NCBI GenBank assembly: GCA_002742765.1
Contig: DLUF01000045.1
Coordinates: 1 to 64,000 of the forward strand
Direction: 5' to 3'
Length of the DNA: 64,000 bases
Source of the DNA: Sulfurospirillum sp. UBA12182
Lineage (GTDB): Bacteria > Campylobacterota > Campylobacteria > Campylobacterales > Sulfurospirillaceae
Of this stretch, positions 32,961 through 43,249 are shown in pieces. Below the pieces are notes generated by a model that made no database searches, was not told where the DNA came from, and saw nothing but the letters and a program-made list of their open reading frames with translations. Position numbers and translations under genes: made by a program. Position 1 is the stretch's first letter, and every line of letters starts with the position of its first letter.

Positions 32961-35195
32961 CTATAAATTCTTCTTCATAACTTCAATTTGCCCATCAAAT
33001 TTGCTTGAAATAACTTCAATAACCTTTTTACAACCTTTTATTATCATATCTGGAGTAGTTGCCATTTGGTTTCTATAATTGCCATGAGAATTATCATGGA
33101 TTAGTGCATACAAAAATTCATTATCATCTTTTAAAAGCTCTATATTTTCGCAATATGTGATAAAATCTAAATTAGGTTTTTCAAATTTATTGATCGTCTC
33201 TAAAATATGCCTGATTAAGTTTGGTATCGTATGAGATGGTGTTTTTGTACCTTCAGACACCTCATAAATATCTCTTAAATGCTCTTCATAAGGCATAATA
33301 AGCTCTTTTTGAAGCTTCTTAATTTCTGATTTTTCAAGTATAAATTGTCCATTTACAATTCTATTTCTTATTAAAATGCTCATAAATTCTATGTTATGAG
33401 TCAAAACAAGAAATCGTAATTTATCTCCAATTGGAAATCTACTATCATCATTTAATCTTCTAATTATTTGAGCTACCGAATAAACATAATGAAAATCCAA
33501 ACTTGAGATTGGGTCATCTATCACAAAAAAAAGTTTTTTATAATCATCTTTTTTATTAATTTTTTTATGTGTTTCTGCTAAGAAAAAGCAAAAAGCCACA
33601 ATGCTTTTTTCGCCATCGCTCAAAACATCAGAAGCATTACTAATCAAATTGTGAGTATCAAATTTCAAACAAAAATTATCTTTGTCAAAAGTATATTTAC
33701 CCGCAAAAAACACATTTAAAAATTCTTCAAAAGCTTCTATAACTTTGTCTTTTTTTAAAGCTTTGGCTTGATTCTCTTTGTCGCTAATATCTTTCTCTAA
33801 GTTTTGAATTTCTTTTTGTAAAGCTACTATCTCATCTATATTTTTTATTTCAGATTGAAGTGTTTTTAAATATTGAGCTTTGCAAAGTCTTTTTTTGATA
33901 TTTAACTTTTCGTTATTTGTATTATTTTTAGCTTTGTTTAATTCATCGATATTTTTGTTATTTTTAATAGCCATATCGCTATTAGTTTTCTTGAATGCTT
34001 CAATATTTTTAATATGAACTTCTATACTTAGTTCTTTAGAAATATCATTCTTTGTATCATTGAGTATTGAAACTATGGCAATAAAATCATTTTCTAAACT
34101 TCCAGAATCTTGAAGCAATTCTATGTTTTGTTCTTTAAACGACGGCAAATATTTTTTTACATCATCAAAATCAGTTTTTGATTTTAATGAGTTCTTGTAA
34201 TTATTATCAATTTGTTGTTTTACTTCATCAACTCTTTTTATAAAAGTATCTATTTGAGAAATTATTTTAGCCTCTTCATCAGCTAAATATTTAGTATAAG
34301 TATCAATTAATTCTAAAGCATTTTGATCAAATGTTTGTTCACAAAAAGGACATTTATTTTCAGTTGTTATTTTTAAACCACTTTCTATAAATCCTTGTTT
34401 TGATTTAATTTTAGTTTTAAACTCTTCTGCAAAATGGCTTTTTGAGTAGCTATGCTTTAGTGTCTGTTCTAAATTGTCAAAAAAATCTGTTACGACATTT
34501 GCATTATTTACTGCTACATTTGGTAAATCATCAGGTAGAGTATTTAAAATAGTATTTTCTTTTTTTAACTCTTCAAAGCTTTTACTCTCACTATATCCGA
34601 AATCATTTTTACTAAAGATATTTTCAATTTTAAAATTTTTATATTCTGTTGTTCCTTTGTTAATAGCTAAATCTTTGTCATCAAGGATTATTTTTTGAGT
34701 ATTTACCCTAAGCTCAAACTCTTGTTTTTTTGTCTTTAAAGTTTCATTTTTTTCATCAAGTTCTTTTTTTTCTTTTGTTAAATCAATTTGAACTTTACTT
34801 AATATGTAACCCTCAATATTTCCGTCAGGCTTATATCCTAAATCTTCAATATTATCATGGACATAATCACTATTAAAAACATGAAATATAAGAGGTAAAG
34901 AAGATGAGATTGTTGGTGTAATGCCTTTATTAATATTTAGCTCCAATGTTCCGTTATTAGTTCCATCGCTTATTTCAAATTTCATTTTTCCTTCATCTTT
35001 TGTAAATGAAAGTAATTTATCTGAATTTTGACTTATTGGATTTTCAATCAAACGGAATAATCTACTAATAAAAGTCTTACCGCTCCCATTGTTGGCATAC
35101 ATTGCCGTTTTTAAGGAAGATGTTTTTCCTGTAAAATCAATCTTTGCATGAGGTCCGATATTTTCAATTTTTAATCCAATAGTTAATTCAGCCAT
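32961..35195 (-). CDS. AAA_13-type ATPase, RloC/PrrC-like candidate anticodon nuclease
   Basis: Walker A ANNGSGKT, hook-like CPFCEQTF within coiled coil, LSDGEKSIVAFCFFLAETH signature, Walker B LFFVIDDPISSLD; C-terminal RHILE...IHDNSH resembling the PrrC R-x3-E...H arrangement. Confidence 0.75.
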   Translation of the reverse strand: MAELTIGLKIENIGPHAKIDFTGKTSSLKTAMYANNGSGKTFISRLFRLIENPISQNSDKLLSFTKDEGKMKFEISDGTNNGTLELNINKGITPTISSSLPLIFHVFNSDYVHDNIEDLGYKPDGNIEGYILSKVQIDLTKEKKELDEKNETLKTKKQEFELRVNTQKIILDDKDLAINKGTTEYKNFKIENIFSKNDFGYSESKSFEELKKENTILNTLPDDLPNVAVNNANVVTDFFDNLEQTLKHSYSKSHFAEEFKTKIKSKQGFIESGLKITTENKCPFCEQTFDQNALELIDTYTKYLADEEAKIISQIDTFIKRVDEVKQQIDNNYKNSLKSKTDFDDVKKYLPSFKEQNIELLQDSGSLENDFIAIVSILNDTKNDISKELSIEVHIKNIEAFKKTNSDMAIKNNKNIDELNKAKNNTNNEKLNIKKRLCKAQYLKTLQSEIKNIDEIVALQKEIQNLEKDISDKENQAKALKKDKVIEAFEEFLNVFFAGKYTFDKDNFCLKFDTHNLISNASDVLSDGEKSIVAFCFFLAETHKKINKKDDYKKLFFVIDDPISSLDFHYVYSVAQIIRRLNDDSRFPIGDKLRFLVLTHNIEFMSILIRNRIVNGQFILEKSEIKKLQKELIMPYEEHLRDIYEVSEGTKTPSHTIPNLIRHILETINKFEKPNLDFITYCENIELLKDDNEFLYALIHDNSHGNYRNQMATTPDMIIKGCKKVIEVISSKFDGQIEVMKKNL

Positions 35196-35197
35196 TT

Positions 35198-35467
35198 TTA
35201 GTCCGCCTCTTTTGATGGAAATAGCTGTTGCATCGGCTCTTTTTTATATTGTGCCGTGAAGACATCAGCAGAAATAATTTGCTCTATTAATCTTGAAAAC
35301 TCTGCATCACTTAAATTGACGTAATTTAGTTCTTGAAATTTTTCGCGGAAATTTTGGTTAAGCGCATCACGGGTTCGGATATCGGGACGATATGTATATT
35401 TTTGTTCTATGAGTTTGTTTATAAAATTTTGCTCGATGTGATTTTCTTTTGTCATGCCTCTTCCCAT
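35198..35467 (-). CDS. HsdR N-terminal fragment (type I restriction R subunit stub)
   Basis: 89 aa; HIEQNFINKLIEQKYTYRPDIRTRDALNQNFREKFQELNYVNLSDAEFSRLIEQIISADVF resembles HsdR N-termini, then ends. Confidence 0.7.
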   Translation of the reverse strand: MGRGMTKENHIEQNFINKLIEQKYTYRPDIRTRDALNQNFREKFQELNYVNLSDAEFSRLIEQIISADVFTAQYKKEPMQQLFPSKEAD

Positions 35468-35613
35468 GATAATACTTTTACTTGTTTTATATATTTATTG
35501 CCTATCAATTTGATAAATCATAAAAAAATAAAGGATAGCATATGCATACTTCTAAAAGAATAAAGAGTATTTTGACATCGCAAAAGAGTCCAAACGAGGT
35601 AATTATATTGGAA

Positions 35614-36162
35614 TTAAAAGTGCAAAATCTTGCTTTTTTGAAAATAAATCCTATATCCCACAAGCACTATAGCAAAAGCTATAAAAAAGTATTCTAAAAT
35701 TCCCATAACTTTTTGTGCCATATTTTCGTGGATAACTACCAAAATGAGAGCTATATAAACTAACTTATGCCATTTATTATACTTTGCAAAGAGTTTTTTT
35801 GTAGAGGTAAATCCCATAAAAACAAAAATCAAAAAGGCTACCATCCCAAGGTAGATAAAAGGTTTATCCAAAGTCTCTTTCAAAACAAATGAGATATCAA
35901 ACTGTGCGTCTAAAACAAAAAAATTGGCAAAGTGTAAAAATGCATAAAAAAGGGCAAAAAGCCCTAAAGTTTTGCGATAAACCATCAGGTTATATATCTT
36001 TTTTAAAGGGCTTATGCAAAGCGAAGCAAACAAAAAGCCCATAGAGCTAAGGCCTGTAAAAGTATAGATATACTTTATCGGGTCATTGGCATTTTGAACG
36101 CTATATACAAGATACAAAAGAGGGGTTAAAGAGATGAAAACAAGAAGAGTTTTTTTCATCAA
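35614..36162 (-). CDS. msrQ: Protein-methionine-sulfoxide reductase heme-binding subunit MsrQ
   Basis: Multi-TM ferric-reductase-like; overlaps the msrP end. Confidence 0.88.
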   Translation of the reverse strand: MMKKTLLVFISLTPLLYLVYSVQNANDPIKYIYTFTGLSSMGFLFASLCISPLKKIYNLMVYRKTLGLFALFYAFLHFANFFVLDAQFDISFVLKETLDKPFIYLGMVAFLIFVFMGFTSTKKLFAKYNKWHKLVYIALILVVIHENMAQKVMGILEYFFIAFAIVLVGYRIYFQKSKILHF

Positions 36163-37124
36163 AAGTACCGTTTCAAGTCCATATCTTTGTACATGTAAGC
36201 CACCTCTTTTTCATAGCCATTGAACATCAAAGTCTTTGTCTTTAAAAAACTTCCGAGCTTTCGCTCTTTGGCTTGTGACCATCTTGGATGATCAACTGTT
36301 GGATTGACATTGGCATAAAAGCCATACTCTACTGGGTTGACTACTTGCCAAGTATTTTTTGGCTCTTTTATAGTAAATTCTACATAGTCTATGGACTTTA
36401 TGGATTTAAAACCATACTTCCAAGGAACTATGAGACGAAGTGGTGCTCCATTTTGTTTTGGTAACTCTTTTCCATACATCCCAATTGCCACAAAGGCTAG
36501 TTCATTGAGCGCTTCATCCATGCGTAAACCCTCTACATAAGGATAAGGAATCGCTCCAAACATCAAACCTCTGCTTTGGTCTGGAAACATTTGTGGGTCA
36601 TACTTTGTTTTAAATGCAACATACTTTGCTTTTGCATTTGGCTTTGCTATATCTAAGAATTTTTTAAGAGGAAACCCTATCCAAGGCACGACCATCGACC
36701 AGCCCTCAACACAGCGAAAGCGGTAAATCCTCTCTTCAAGTGCAACTTGCTTTAAGATATCTTCTACTCCTAAGATAGTACTATTTTCACACTCTCCATA
36801 AAATCCAACATCCCAAGGGCTTGTTATAAGCGTATGTGCCATTTTTGCTGGTTTTTCTTTTGAAGTTGAAAATTCATAAAAGTTATTATAAGTGCTTGCT
36901 TGCTCAAAACTGTTTAACTCTAAACCCTCTCCATAAGAGGTTTTTACAAAAGATAGAGGAGTTCTTGGGGTTGTTTCCATAGCAGAGAGTTTTTCAACTA
37001 CGACACTTGAAGATACAAGCGCAGCAGCACCAAGTTTGAGGAACTCTCTTCTTTTATGGAAAAGAGTCTCATCGGTTACTTCATTTTCGCTTAGTTGCCA
37101 AGTTGGTTTTCTTAAGATATACAT
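36159..37124 (-). CDS. msrP: Protein-methionine-sulfoxide reductase catalytic subunit MsrP (YedY)
   Basis: Tat-like [36 protein letters not shown] molybdopterin region. Confidence 0.93.
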   Translation of the reverse strand: MYILRKPTWQLSENEVTDETLFHKRREFLKLGAAALVSSSVVVEKLSAMETTPRTPLSFVKTSYGEGLELNSFEQASTYNNFYEFSTSKEKPAKMAHTLITSPWDVGFYGECENSTILGVEDILKQVALEERIYRFRCVEGWSMVVPWIGFPLKKFLDIAKPNAKAKYVAFKTKYDPQMFPDQSRGLMFGAIPYPYVEGLRMDEALNELAFVAIGMYGKELPKQNGAPLRLIVPWKYGFKSIKSIDYVEFTIKEPKNTWQVVNPVEYGFYANVNPTVDHPRWSQAKERKLGSFLKTKTLMFNGYEKEVAYMYKDMDLKRYF

Positions 37125-37200
37125 AACATCTCCTTTAAGAAGATTATACGATTTTTTTGTGTAGTAAATGTTAGAAGAGAGGAGTGCTTCTCCCCTCTTT

Positions 37201-38646
37201 TTATAAGACTAAGTCTTCGTAGTACTCGATTTGTTCTTTTTTCAAAATTCTAATGAAGTTTGTACTTCCTTCCACTCCTGTTGGATAACCTGCTGTAACG
37301 ATATAAGTTTTATTTTTGTCGATAAAACCTTTTTGAATTCCTTTTTGCATCGTATGCCCTAGCATCAGGTTTAAACTTCCTGTTTCTATGTTCATAATCG
37401 GCTTAACACCCCAAGCGATAGTAAGTGAACGAGCAACTCTCTCATCATGTGTTACTGCGTAAATATCACTTTTGATTCTGTAACGAGCCAATTTTTTAGC
37501 ACTCATACCAGAACTTGTCAAGCTTATAACTGCCTCTACATTCAATCTTTCAGCAAGTTTTGCAGTTGAACTTGAGATGATATCTGTTTCATCAGAAAAT
37601 TCATAAACTCCAAATTTGTTATAAGGATAGACTGATTCTGTTTCTTTGATAGTATTTGCCATAACAGTAACAACATTTACTGGATTTTTCCCTATCGCAC
37701 TCTCTTCGCTTAACATCACAGCATCTGTTCCATCTAAAACGGCATTTGCTACGTCACTTATCTCAGCTCTTGTTGCCATCTCTTTTTCTGCCATAGAAAG
37801 AAGCATCTGTGTCGCAGTGATAACTGGTTTTGAGAGAGCATTTGCTTTTTTGATAATTCTTTTTTGGATACTTGGGACTTTATAGTAAGGTACTTCTATC
37901 CCTAAATCCCCACGAGCTACCATCAAACCATCACTCACTTCTAAAATCTCATCGATATTTTCAACAGCATCAAATTTTTCTATTTTTGCAAACACTTGTG
38001 CTCTTGATTTGTACTCAGCTAAAATATTTTTTGCTTTTCTTACATCGTTTGCATTTTGAACAAAAGAAACTGCAACAAAATCAACTCCATTTTGTGCGCC
38101 CCAGAGCAAATCTTTTTTATCTTTTTCAGTAATCACTTCTATGTTGATTACTGTGTTTGGAAAATTCACTCCTTTGTTTGATGAGAGTTTTCCATCGTTT
38201 TCGATTTTCGTTACTATCTGTTCCCCTGTTTGTATCACTTTTGCTCTGATGTTACCATCATAAAGATAGATATATTCTCCAGTTTTGAGCATATTTAAAA
38301 TCTCTGGTTGATTGATACAAAGTTTATATCTTCCTTCAGCGATTTTTTCACCCTCTATAATCTCTTTGACAAATGTAACTTCATCTCCACTTTTCAATAA
38401 AAAATCCTCTTTAAGCATACCAACTCTTACTTTAGGACCACAGATATCTTGTAAAACACCTACTTTTATACCTACATTCTCAGAAGCTTGTCTAATTTTT
38501 TGTAAAGTTTGAGAATGGTATTCATGGGTGCCATGAGAAAAATTCATTCTAAATACATTTACACCTGCTTTTATCATCCCTTCTAAAATCTCTAGCTTAT
38601 CGCTTGCAGGTCCAACTGTTGCCAATATTTTTGTTTTTTTATCCAT
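37201..38646 (-). CDS. pyk: Pyruvate kinase
   Basis: [53 protein letters not shown]. Confidence 0.97.
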   Translation of the reverse strand: MDKKTKILATVGPASDKLEILEGMIKAGVNVFRMNFSHGTHEYHSQTLQKIRQASENVGIKVGVLQDICGPKVRVGMLKEDFLLKSGDEVTFVKEIIEGEKIAEGRYKLCINQPEILNMLKTGEYIYLYDGNIRAKVIQTGEQIVTKIENDGKLSSNKGVNFPNTVINIEVITEKDKKDLLWGAQNGVDFVAVSFVQNANDVRKAKNILAEYKSRAQVFAKIEKFDAVENIDEILEVSDGLMVARGDLGIEVPYYKVPSIQKRIIKKANALSKPVITATQMLLSMAEKEMATRAEISDVANAVLDGTDAVMLSEESAIGKNPVNVVTVMANTIKETESVYPYNKFGVYEFSDETDIISSSTAKLAERLNVEAVISLTSSGMSAKKLARYRIKSDIYAVTHDERVARSLTIAWGVKPIMNIETGSLNLMLGHTMQKGIQKGFIDKNKTYIVTAGYPTGVEGSTNFIRILKKEQIEYYEDLVL

Positions 38647-38835
38647 GAAGCAAACTCCCCTTTTTTTATAAAATATATCTTACTTTTATTACACAATTAT
38701 AACACATTTAATAGTAATAGTTTTTTTTAACCAATTTATTAAAGATATTTCCATAAAATACTTTAGTTTTTTTCGTAAACTTTGTGACTTGTCTCAAATC
38801 TTCAGAGTTTATCAATCCAAATAAAAAAGTGTTAT

Positions 38836-39897
38836 ATGAGAAGTGTTAAAAATCAAATTGTTTATGTCCTCTATGAAGGTAATTTTTCACAAAGAAGCTC
38901 TTCTTTACTCTTTCAAGAGATTTTAGACTTAAAACCTATCATCCTAGAGAGAAATCTTTTAGGTGTTTGTATCAAGATGAAAAATGTCCAACTAACACTT
39001 CCTCAATGTAAAGAATTTGTACAAAAATTAGTTGAAATCCAAAATAAAATCTTTGCACCTATCGCTGTTATAGAATACAGAAGTAAAATGTTCCCATACT
39101 GGAGGGAAGCAACGAAAAACAGTTCTATCAAGCTTTTTAAAACAGAACAAATTGCGCAGCTTTTTTTAAATCCAAAGTCTCTTAAACAGAAGCTAAAAGT
39201 ACTTTTGTTTGATGATGCTGATGAGATAGAAGTTGAAAAACAAGCCTCTTTTTTAGCAAAATTTGAACACAACATCGTTTATACCTCCGATAAAACAGAC
39301 TTTGAAACAAAACTTTCAAATCAAAGTGTGGATTTTGCAATAAGCCAAACAAAACTAAATCAACAAGCAAGTCAAAACAAACCAGACTCATCTGTTAAAA
39401 GTACCTCATCAGGGGTGCTAAAACTTTCTAAAAATGTCATTTTAAATCTACCTCTTTTTATAGATACAGCGGTCGATAACTTAGTAACACTTACTGGTCT
39501 TAATGCCCAAAAAACCTCTCATAACATCGCTCCTTTTCAAGAAGAGATAGAGCCAAATATCATCAGTGCCATCATGACATTTCATGGAGGTATTGAGGGT
39601 TCTTTTGTCCTTATATTTCCAAAAGATTTAGCACTTGAAGCTATCGAAGCTATGTTAGGAGAAGCTTTTGAGCGAGATGATATAGCTGGGATTAAAGATG
39701 GTGTTGGTGAGTTTTGTAACATCATCACAGGTAATGCAAAAACAAAATTTCAATCTAAAGATATCAATGTTACTTTTGAATTGCCAAAAACGTTTACTAG
39801 CATAGAAGATACAAAAAAATTTCTAAGTGATACAAATGGAGTTTGGATAAATATGAAATTGGAGAATAACCCTTTTTATATGTTTCTAACAAATTAA
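38836..39897 (+). CDS. Protein with C-terminal CheX-like domain
   Basis: C-terminal AIMTFHGGIEGSFVLIFPKDLALEAIEAMLGE...GVGEFCNIITGNAKTKFQ; divergent N-terminal regions. Confidence 0.75.
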   Translation: MRSVKNQIVYVLYEGNFSQRSSSLLFQEILDLKPIILERNLLGVCIKMKNVQLTLPQCKEFVQKLVEIQNKIFAPIAVIEYRSKMFPYWREATKNSSIKLFKTEQIAQLFLNPKSLKQKLKVLLFDDADEIEVEKQASFLAKFEHNIVYTSDKTDFETKLSNQSVDFAISQTKLNQQASQNKPDSSVKSTSSGVLKLSKNVILNLPLFIDTAVDNLVTLTGLNAQKTSHNIAPFQEEIEPNIISAIMTFHGGIEGSFVLIFPKDLALEAIEAMLGEAFERDDIAGIKDGVGEFCNIITGNAKTKFQSKDINVTFELPKTFTSIEDTKKFLSDTNGVWINMKLENNPFYMFLTN

Positions 39898-39899
39898 CT

Positions 39900-39911
39900 T
39901 TTACATGTAAA
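39900..39911. repeat. TTTACATGTAAA palindrome (exact 12-mer), intergenic
   Basis: Between the cheX-like and isochorismatase genes, abutting the Shine-Dalgarno. Confidence 0.9.
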
Positions 39912-39920
39912 GGAGATTGT

Positions 39921-40460
39921 ATGCGAATTTTACCTCAAAACACTCAAGCCCTTGTCGTTGATATCCAAGAAAAACTCTTTCCTCATATCAGTCAAAATGA
40001 AGAGCTTTTAGCTAACTGTGTTAAACTTATCAAAGGTTTAAAACTCCTTGAAATCCCTTTTATCCTCAACGAGCAATATCCAAAAGGCATAGGACATACA
40101 ATCCCTAAAATCCAAGAACTACTACAACTCAATGCTTTTGAAAAAGTAACTTTTAGTTGTTGTCAAACTCCCGCTACGATGGAAGCACTTGAAAAAGAGA
40201 AAAGAAAATTTGTTATCGTTTTTGGGATAGAAGCCCATGTATGCGTTTTACAAAGTGTCATTGACTTGCTTGAAGCTGGATTTATCCCTGTTTTGGTCGT
40301 TGATTGTATCAGCTCAAGAAAATTAAGTGATAAAGAAGTAGCGATTAGTCGTATGGTACAAGCTGGAGCTATACCTACTACAAGTGAGTCCTTGCTATTT
40401 GAACTTTGTATCAGTGCAAAAAATCAAATTTTCAAAGAGATTAGTCAACTAGTCAAGTAA
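39921..40460 (+). CDS. Isochorismatase-family hydrolase
   Basis: ALVVDIQEKLFPHI, KFVIVFGIEAHVCVLQSVIDLL. Confidence 0.9.
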   Translation: MRILPQNTQALVVDIQEKLFPHISQNEELLANCVKLIKGLKLLEIPFILNEQYPKGIGHTIPKIQELLQLNAFEKVTFSCCQTPATMEALEKEKRKFVIVFGIEAHVCVLQSVIDLLEAGFIPVLVVDCISSRKLSDKEVAISRMVQAGAIPTTSESLLFELCISAKNQIFKEISQLVK

Positions 40461-40997
40461 AAAACTCTTTATCAATTCAAACTTACTCTCAATCCCTTCG
40501 TAAGAGTGGCTTCCTCCCTCTTCAAGAAAAACTTGAGGATTTTGAAATTTTTTATATACATCTTGATAATCTAAAAGTTCGTCTCCTTTTTGCAAAAGAA
40601 AAAGAGTTTGGTTTGAAACTTGATGGCAATCAAAAAGCTTAAGCATCTCTAAATGCTCTTTTTTCCACTCAAAATGGCTTTCATCATAAAAATTACAAGC
40701 ATAGCCTAATGCTGATTTTAATCTCTCATAAGGATATAGTGCAGGATTTATCACAATTGCCTTTGTACAAAACTTTCTAGCCAAATATAAAGCATAATAA
40801 CCACCCAAAGATGAACCGATAAATTTTACATCTTTAAAGTTAGCTATCAACTCTTCAAGAGTATTGATGGCAAGTTCTGGGATATAAGAGAGAGAAGGTG
40901 CTAAAAAAGAGATATTGTGGCTTTGAAAATAGTTTCTAAAAGCTTTTGCCTTATAGCCCTCACCACTTCCTCCAAAACCATGTATATAGATGATCAT
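40449..40997 (-). CDS. YqiA/YcfP-like alpha/beta-fold esterase
   Basis: IIYIHGFGGSGEGYKA, FIGSSLGGYYALYLA. Confidence 0.85.
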   Translation of the reverse strand: MIIYIHGFGGSGEGYKAKAFRNYFQSHNISFLAPSLSYIPELAINTLEELIANFKDVKFIGSSLGGYYALYLARKFCTKAIVINPALYPYERLKSALGYACNFYDESHFEWKKEHLEMLKLFDCHQVSNQTLFLLQKGDELLDYQDVYKKFQNPQVFLEEGGSHSYEGIESKFELIKSFLLD

Positions 40998-41677
40998 CTT
41001 TTTTGAAAAACCATTATCTCTTTTTCATTTGCGGAAGAAAACATACTGTGATAGTAGCTTTTTATCAAAGAAAATCCATCTAATTTTTTAAAAAAAGATT
41101 TTGGGTGAAAAAATTGTAAGATATCTCCACTCTCCCTTGTATATCCACTAATATCCTTGTAAAAATACTCTATATGAGTTTTTAAAACTTCTTTTTCAAA
41201 ATTAGCTTCTATACATAAAACTTCATTTTCAAGAGTGTTGAGCATGACTCCATCAGCTATCTCAAAACCCTCTTTAGTATTTACATCAGCGATGAAATAT
41301 CCTCCATCTTTTAAAACATCTTTTACATGTAAGAAAAATTCTCTCAACTCTTCTTTTTTCATATAATTCAAAACATCACCGATTGCAACAGCAACATCAA
41401 AGGAGTTTTTTGGAAATTCATAAAGTTCTTTTTGGCTTACTTCTACACCTATATTTTGAGCAGTTTTTAACATAGAAGCACTTCTTTCTATGCCACAAGC
41501 TTCATACGCTTCATCTCTTAAAAGCTCTAAAAACCTTCCTCTGCCACACCCTATATCTAAAATACTCTTTACATGTAAAGGTTGTAAAAGTTTTAAATAC
41601 CTTTGATAGAGTAAATCATACTCTTCATAAAACCCTATCAAAGGCTCAATGCGTGCATATAAATCTAGTGATTCCAA
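40994..41677 (-). CDS. SAM-dependent class I methyltransferase
   Basis: ILDIGCGRGRFLELL, FDVAVAIGDVLNYM. Confidence 0.88.
   Translation of the reverse strand: MESLDLYARIEPLIGFYEEYDLLYQRYLKLLQPLHVKSILDIGCGRGRFLELLRDEAYEACGIERSASMLKTAQNIGVEVSQKELYEFPKNSFDVAVAIGDVLNYMKKEELREFFLHVKDVLKDGGYFIADVNTKEGFEIADGVMLNTLENEVLCIEANFEKEVLKTHIEYFYKDISGYTRESGDILQFFHPKSFFKKLDGFSLIKSYYHSMFSSANEKEIMVFQKR
41323..41332. repeat. TTACATGTAA palindrome core
   Basis: In the methyltransferase gene, reads FLHVKDVL. Confidence 0.85.
41568..41579. repeat. TTTACATGTAAA palindrome (exact 12-mer)
   Basis: In the methyltransferase gene, reads PLHVKSIL; flanks give CTTTACATGTAAAG. Confidence 0.9.
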
Positions 41678-41698
41678 GAATATCCTCTTTGTTTTTTC

Positions 41699-43042
41699 TT
41701 AGTCTACCAAATCCTTGTTGAACTCTTCTTGATGAAAATTCTTTCTTAGATACTCACATACAAGTTTTGTATCTCTCTCAGCATTGCCTAGACAGCTCGT
41801 AGCACCAGGGCTTGGAGTCATGTTAAAGATTATACCTGTACCAGGGTTGATGCTTGCTTCTCCTAGCATAAGTTTTTTTGTTGTTTTGTTTAAAACTTGT
41901 GGGCGAACCCCTCCAAAACCTTCCGCATACTCTATATCTTCAAGTTGCAAAGAAGGGACGATTTTTCTAGCATCTTTTAAGAAAAGCTTTTTGTTAAAAT
42001 AAGGAACTTCAAATAAAAAGTTTCTAAAAATATAGTTTCTAATATCGCTATCTTTTAACAAATCAACAAAGATTTTAGCGATACTACCATCAAAATTAAG
42101 CGTTTGAAGAAAATCAATCACAGTAGAATTACCATGGTATCTCTCTAATTTTGGCAATACTAAAGCTGTTGGGCCAAATCTTGTAAAACCATTTGCTAAG
42201 ATATCTGGGTCTCCATGAAGTGCGGCAAAAGGGAGCTTTGGATTTTGAACCATATAAACTTTACCATTTAAAATCTTTTTCGTTGTAAGGTAAAAACTCC
42301 CTGCAACTGGTAAACAGCCAAACTCTTTTCCATGACCCATCTTATGAGCAAGGTAGAGTGAGTGAGCACCTGCGTTAACTACAACAAAATCAGCTGTAAA
42401 AACGCCTTGTTTTGTGTGTAGAACATGTATTTTTCCAAGTTTGCTTATGCCATCTACTTCTGCGTTTAAAAAAACATCTGTAACTTTTTCAGGAATTGCT
42501 TTTGCGTTTTCTACCAAGCTATCACTCATCGCACCAAAATCGACAGTACTCCACTCGCCACTGCACACTCCAACCCCAACTATATCTTCAGGTCTCTCTT
42601 GTCCATTTTCATCAAAAACAAGTTTTGGCTCTATCTCTTTGAGTTTTTCTTTTTCAAAAACTTCCAAATAAGGGAAAAGCTCTTTAAAATCCTCATACCG
42701 CTTGCGCATATAAGCAACTTCACTCTCACCTACACCTATCGCCATTTTTTGGTGAGCAAACATAAATTTGTTTTCATAGCCATACTGAAGACAATACTTT
42801 TCAACCATCTTGGCTGTTCTTTTAACATTTTTTGCTTTTTCTAACGTATAATTCGTTTCGATATCACCACAATGAATCGTTTGAGAATTACTTGTTCCTT
42901 TTGAATTTAATGAAGCCAAGGTATCATATTTTTCAAGTAAAGCTACCTTTTTTATATCAGTATATTTCGCCAACTCATAAAAAAGTGCTGCTCCAGAGAT
43001 TCCCCCTCCAACAACTATGACTTCGTAGTGATTTTCTTTCAT
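41699..43042 (-). CDS. mqo: FAD-dependent malate:quinone oxidoreductase
   Basis: VIVVGGGISGAALFYELAKY, SNSQTIHCGDIETNYTLEKA, TGIIFNMTPSPGATSCLGNA. Confidence 0.85.
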   Translation of the reverse strand: MKENHYEVIVVGGGISGAALFYELAKYTDIKKVALLEKYDTLASLNSKGTSNSQTIHCGDIETNYTLEKAKNVKRTAKMVEKYCLQYGYENKFMFAHQKMAIGVGESEVAYMRKRYEDFKELFPYLEVFEKEKLKEIEPKLVFDENGQERPEDIVGVGVCSGEWSTVDFGAMSDSLVENAKAIPEKVTDVFLNAEVDGISKLGKIHVLHTKQGVFTADFVVVNAGAHSLYLAHKMGHGKEFGCLPVAGSFYLTTKKILNGKVYMVQNPKLPFAALHGDPDILANGFTRFGPTALVLPKLERYHGNSTVIDFLQTLNFDGSIAKIFVDLLKDSDIRNYIFRNFLFEVPYFNKKLFLKDARKIVPSLQLEDIEYAEGFGGVRPQVLNKTTKKLMLGEASINPGTGIIFNMTPSPGATSCLGNAERDTKLVCEYLRKNFHQEEFNKDLVD

Positions 43043-43249
43043 AAAGACTCCCCTAAAGTGTTTATTACAGTTATGTTACATAAAAAAATACGTCAAAGTA
43101 ATATAAAAAAAATTTATATACTAACTTTAAACAGAAATTAAAGTATATAATAATTGAATGTCAAAAATATGTAAAAAAGTTTATTAGAAAATTTTTATAC
43201 ATTTATGCTATTATTTTCAAAGATTTGAGATTGATTTAAAGGAGAATTA

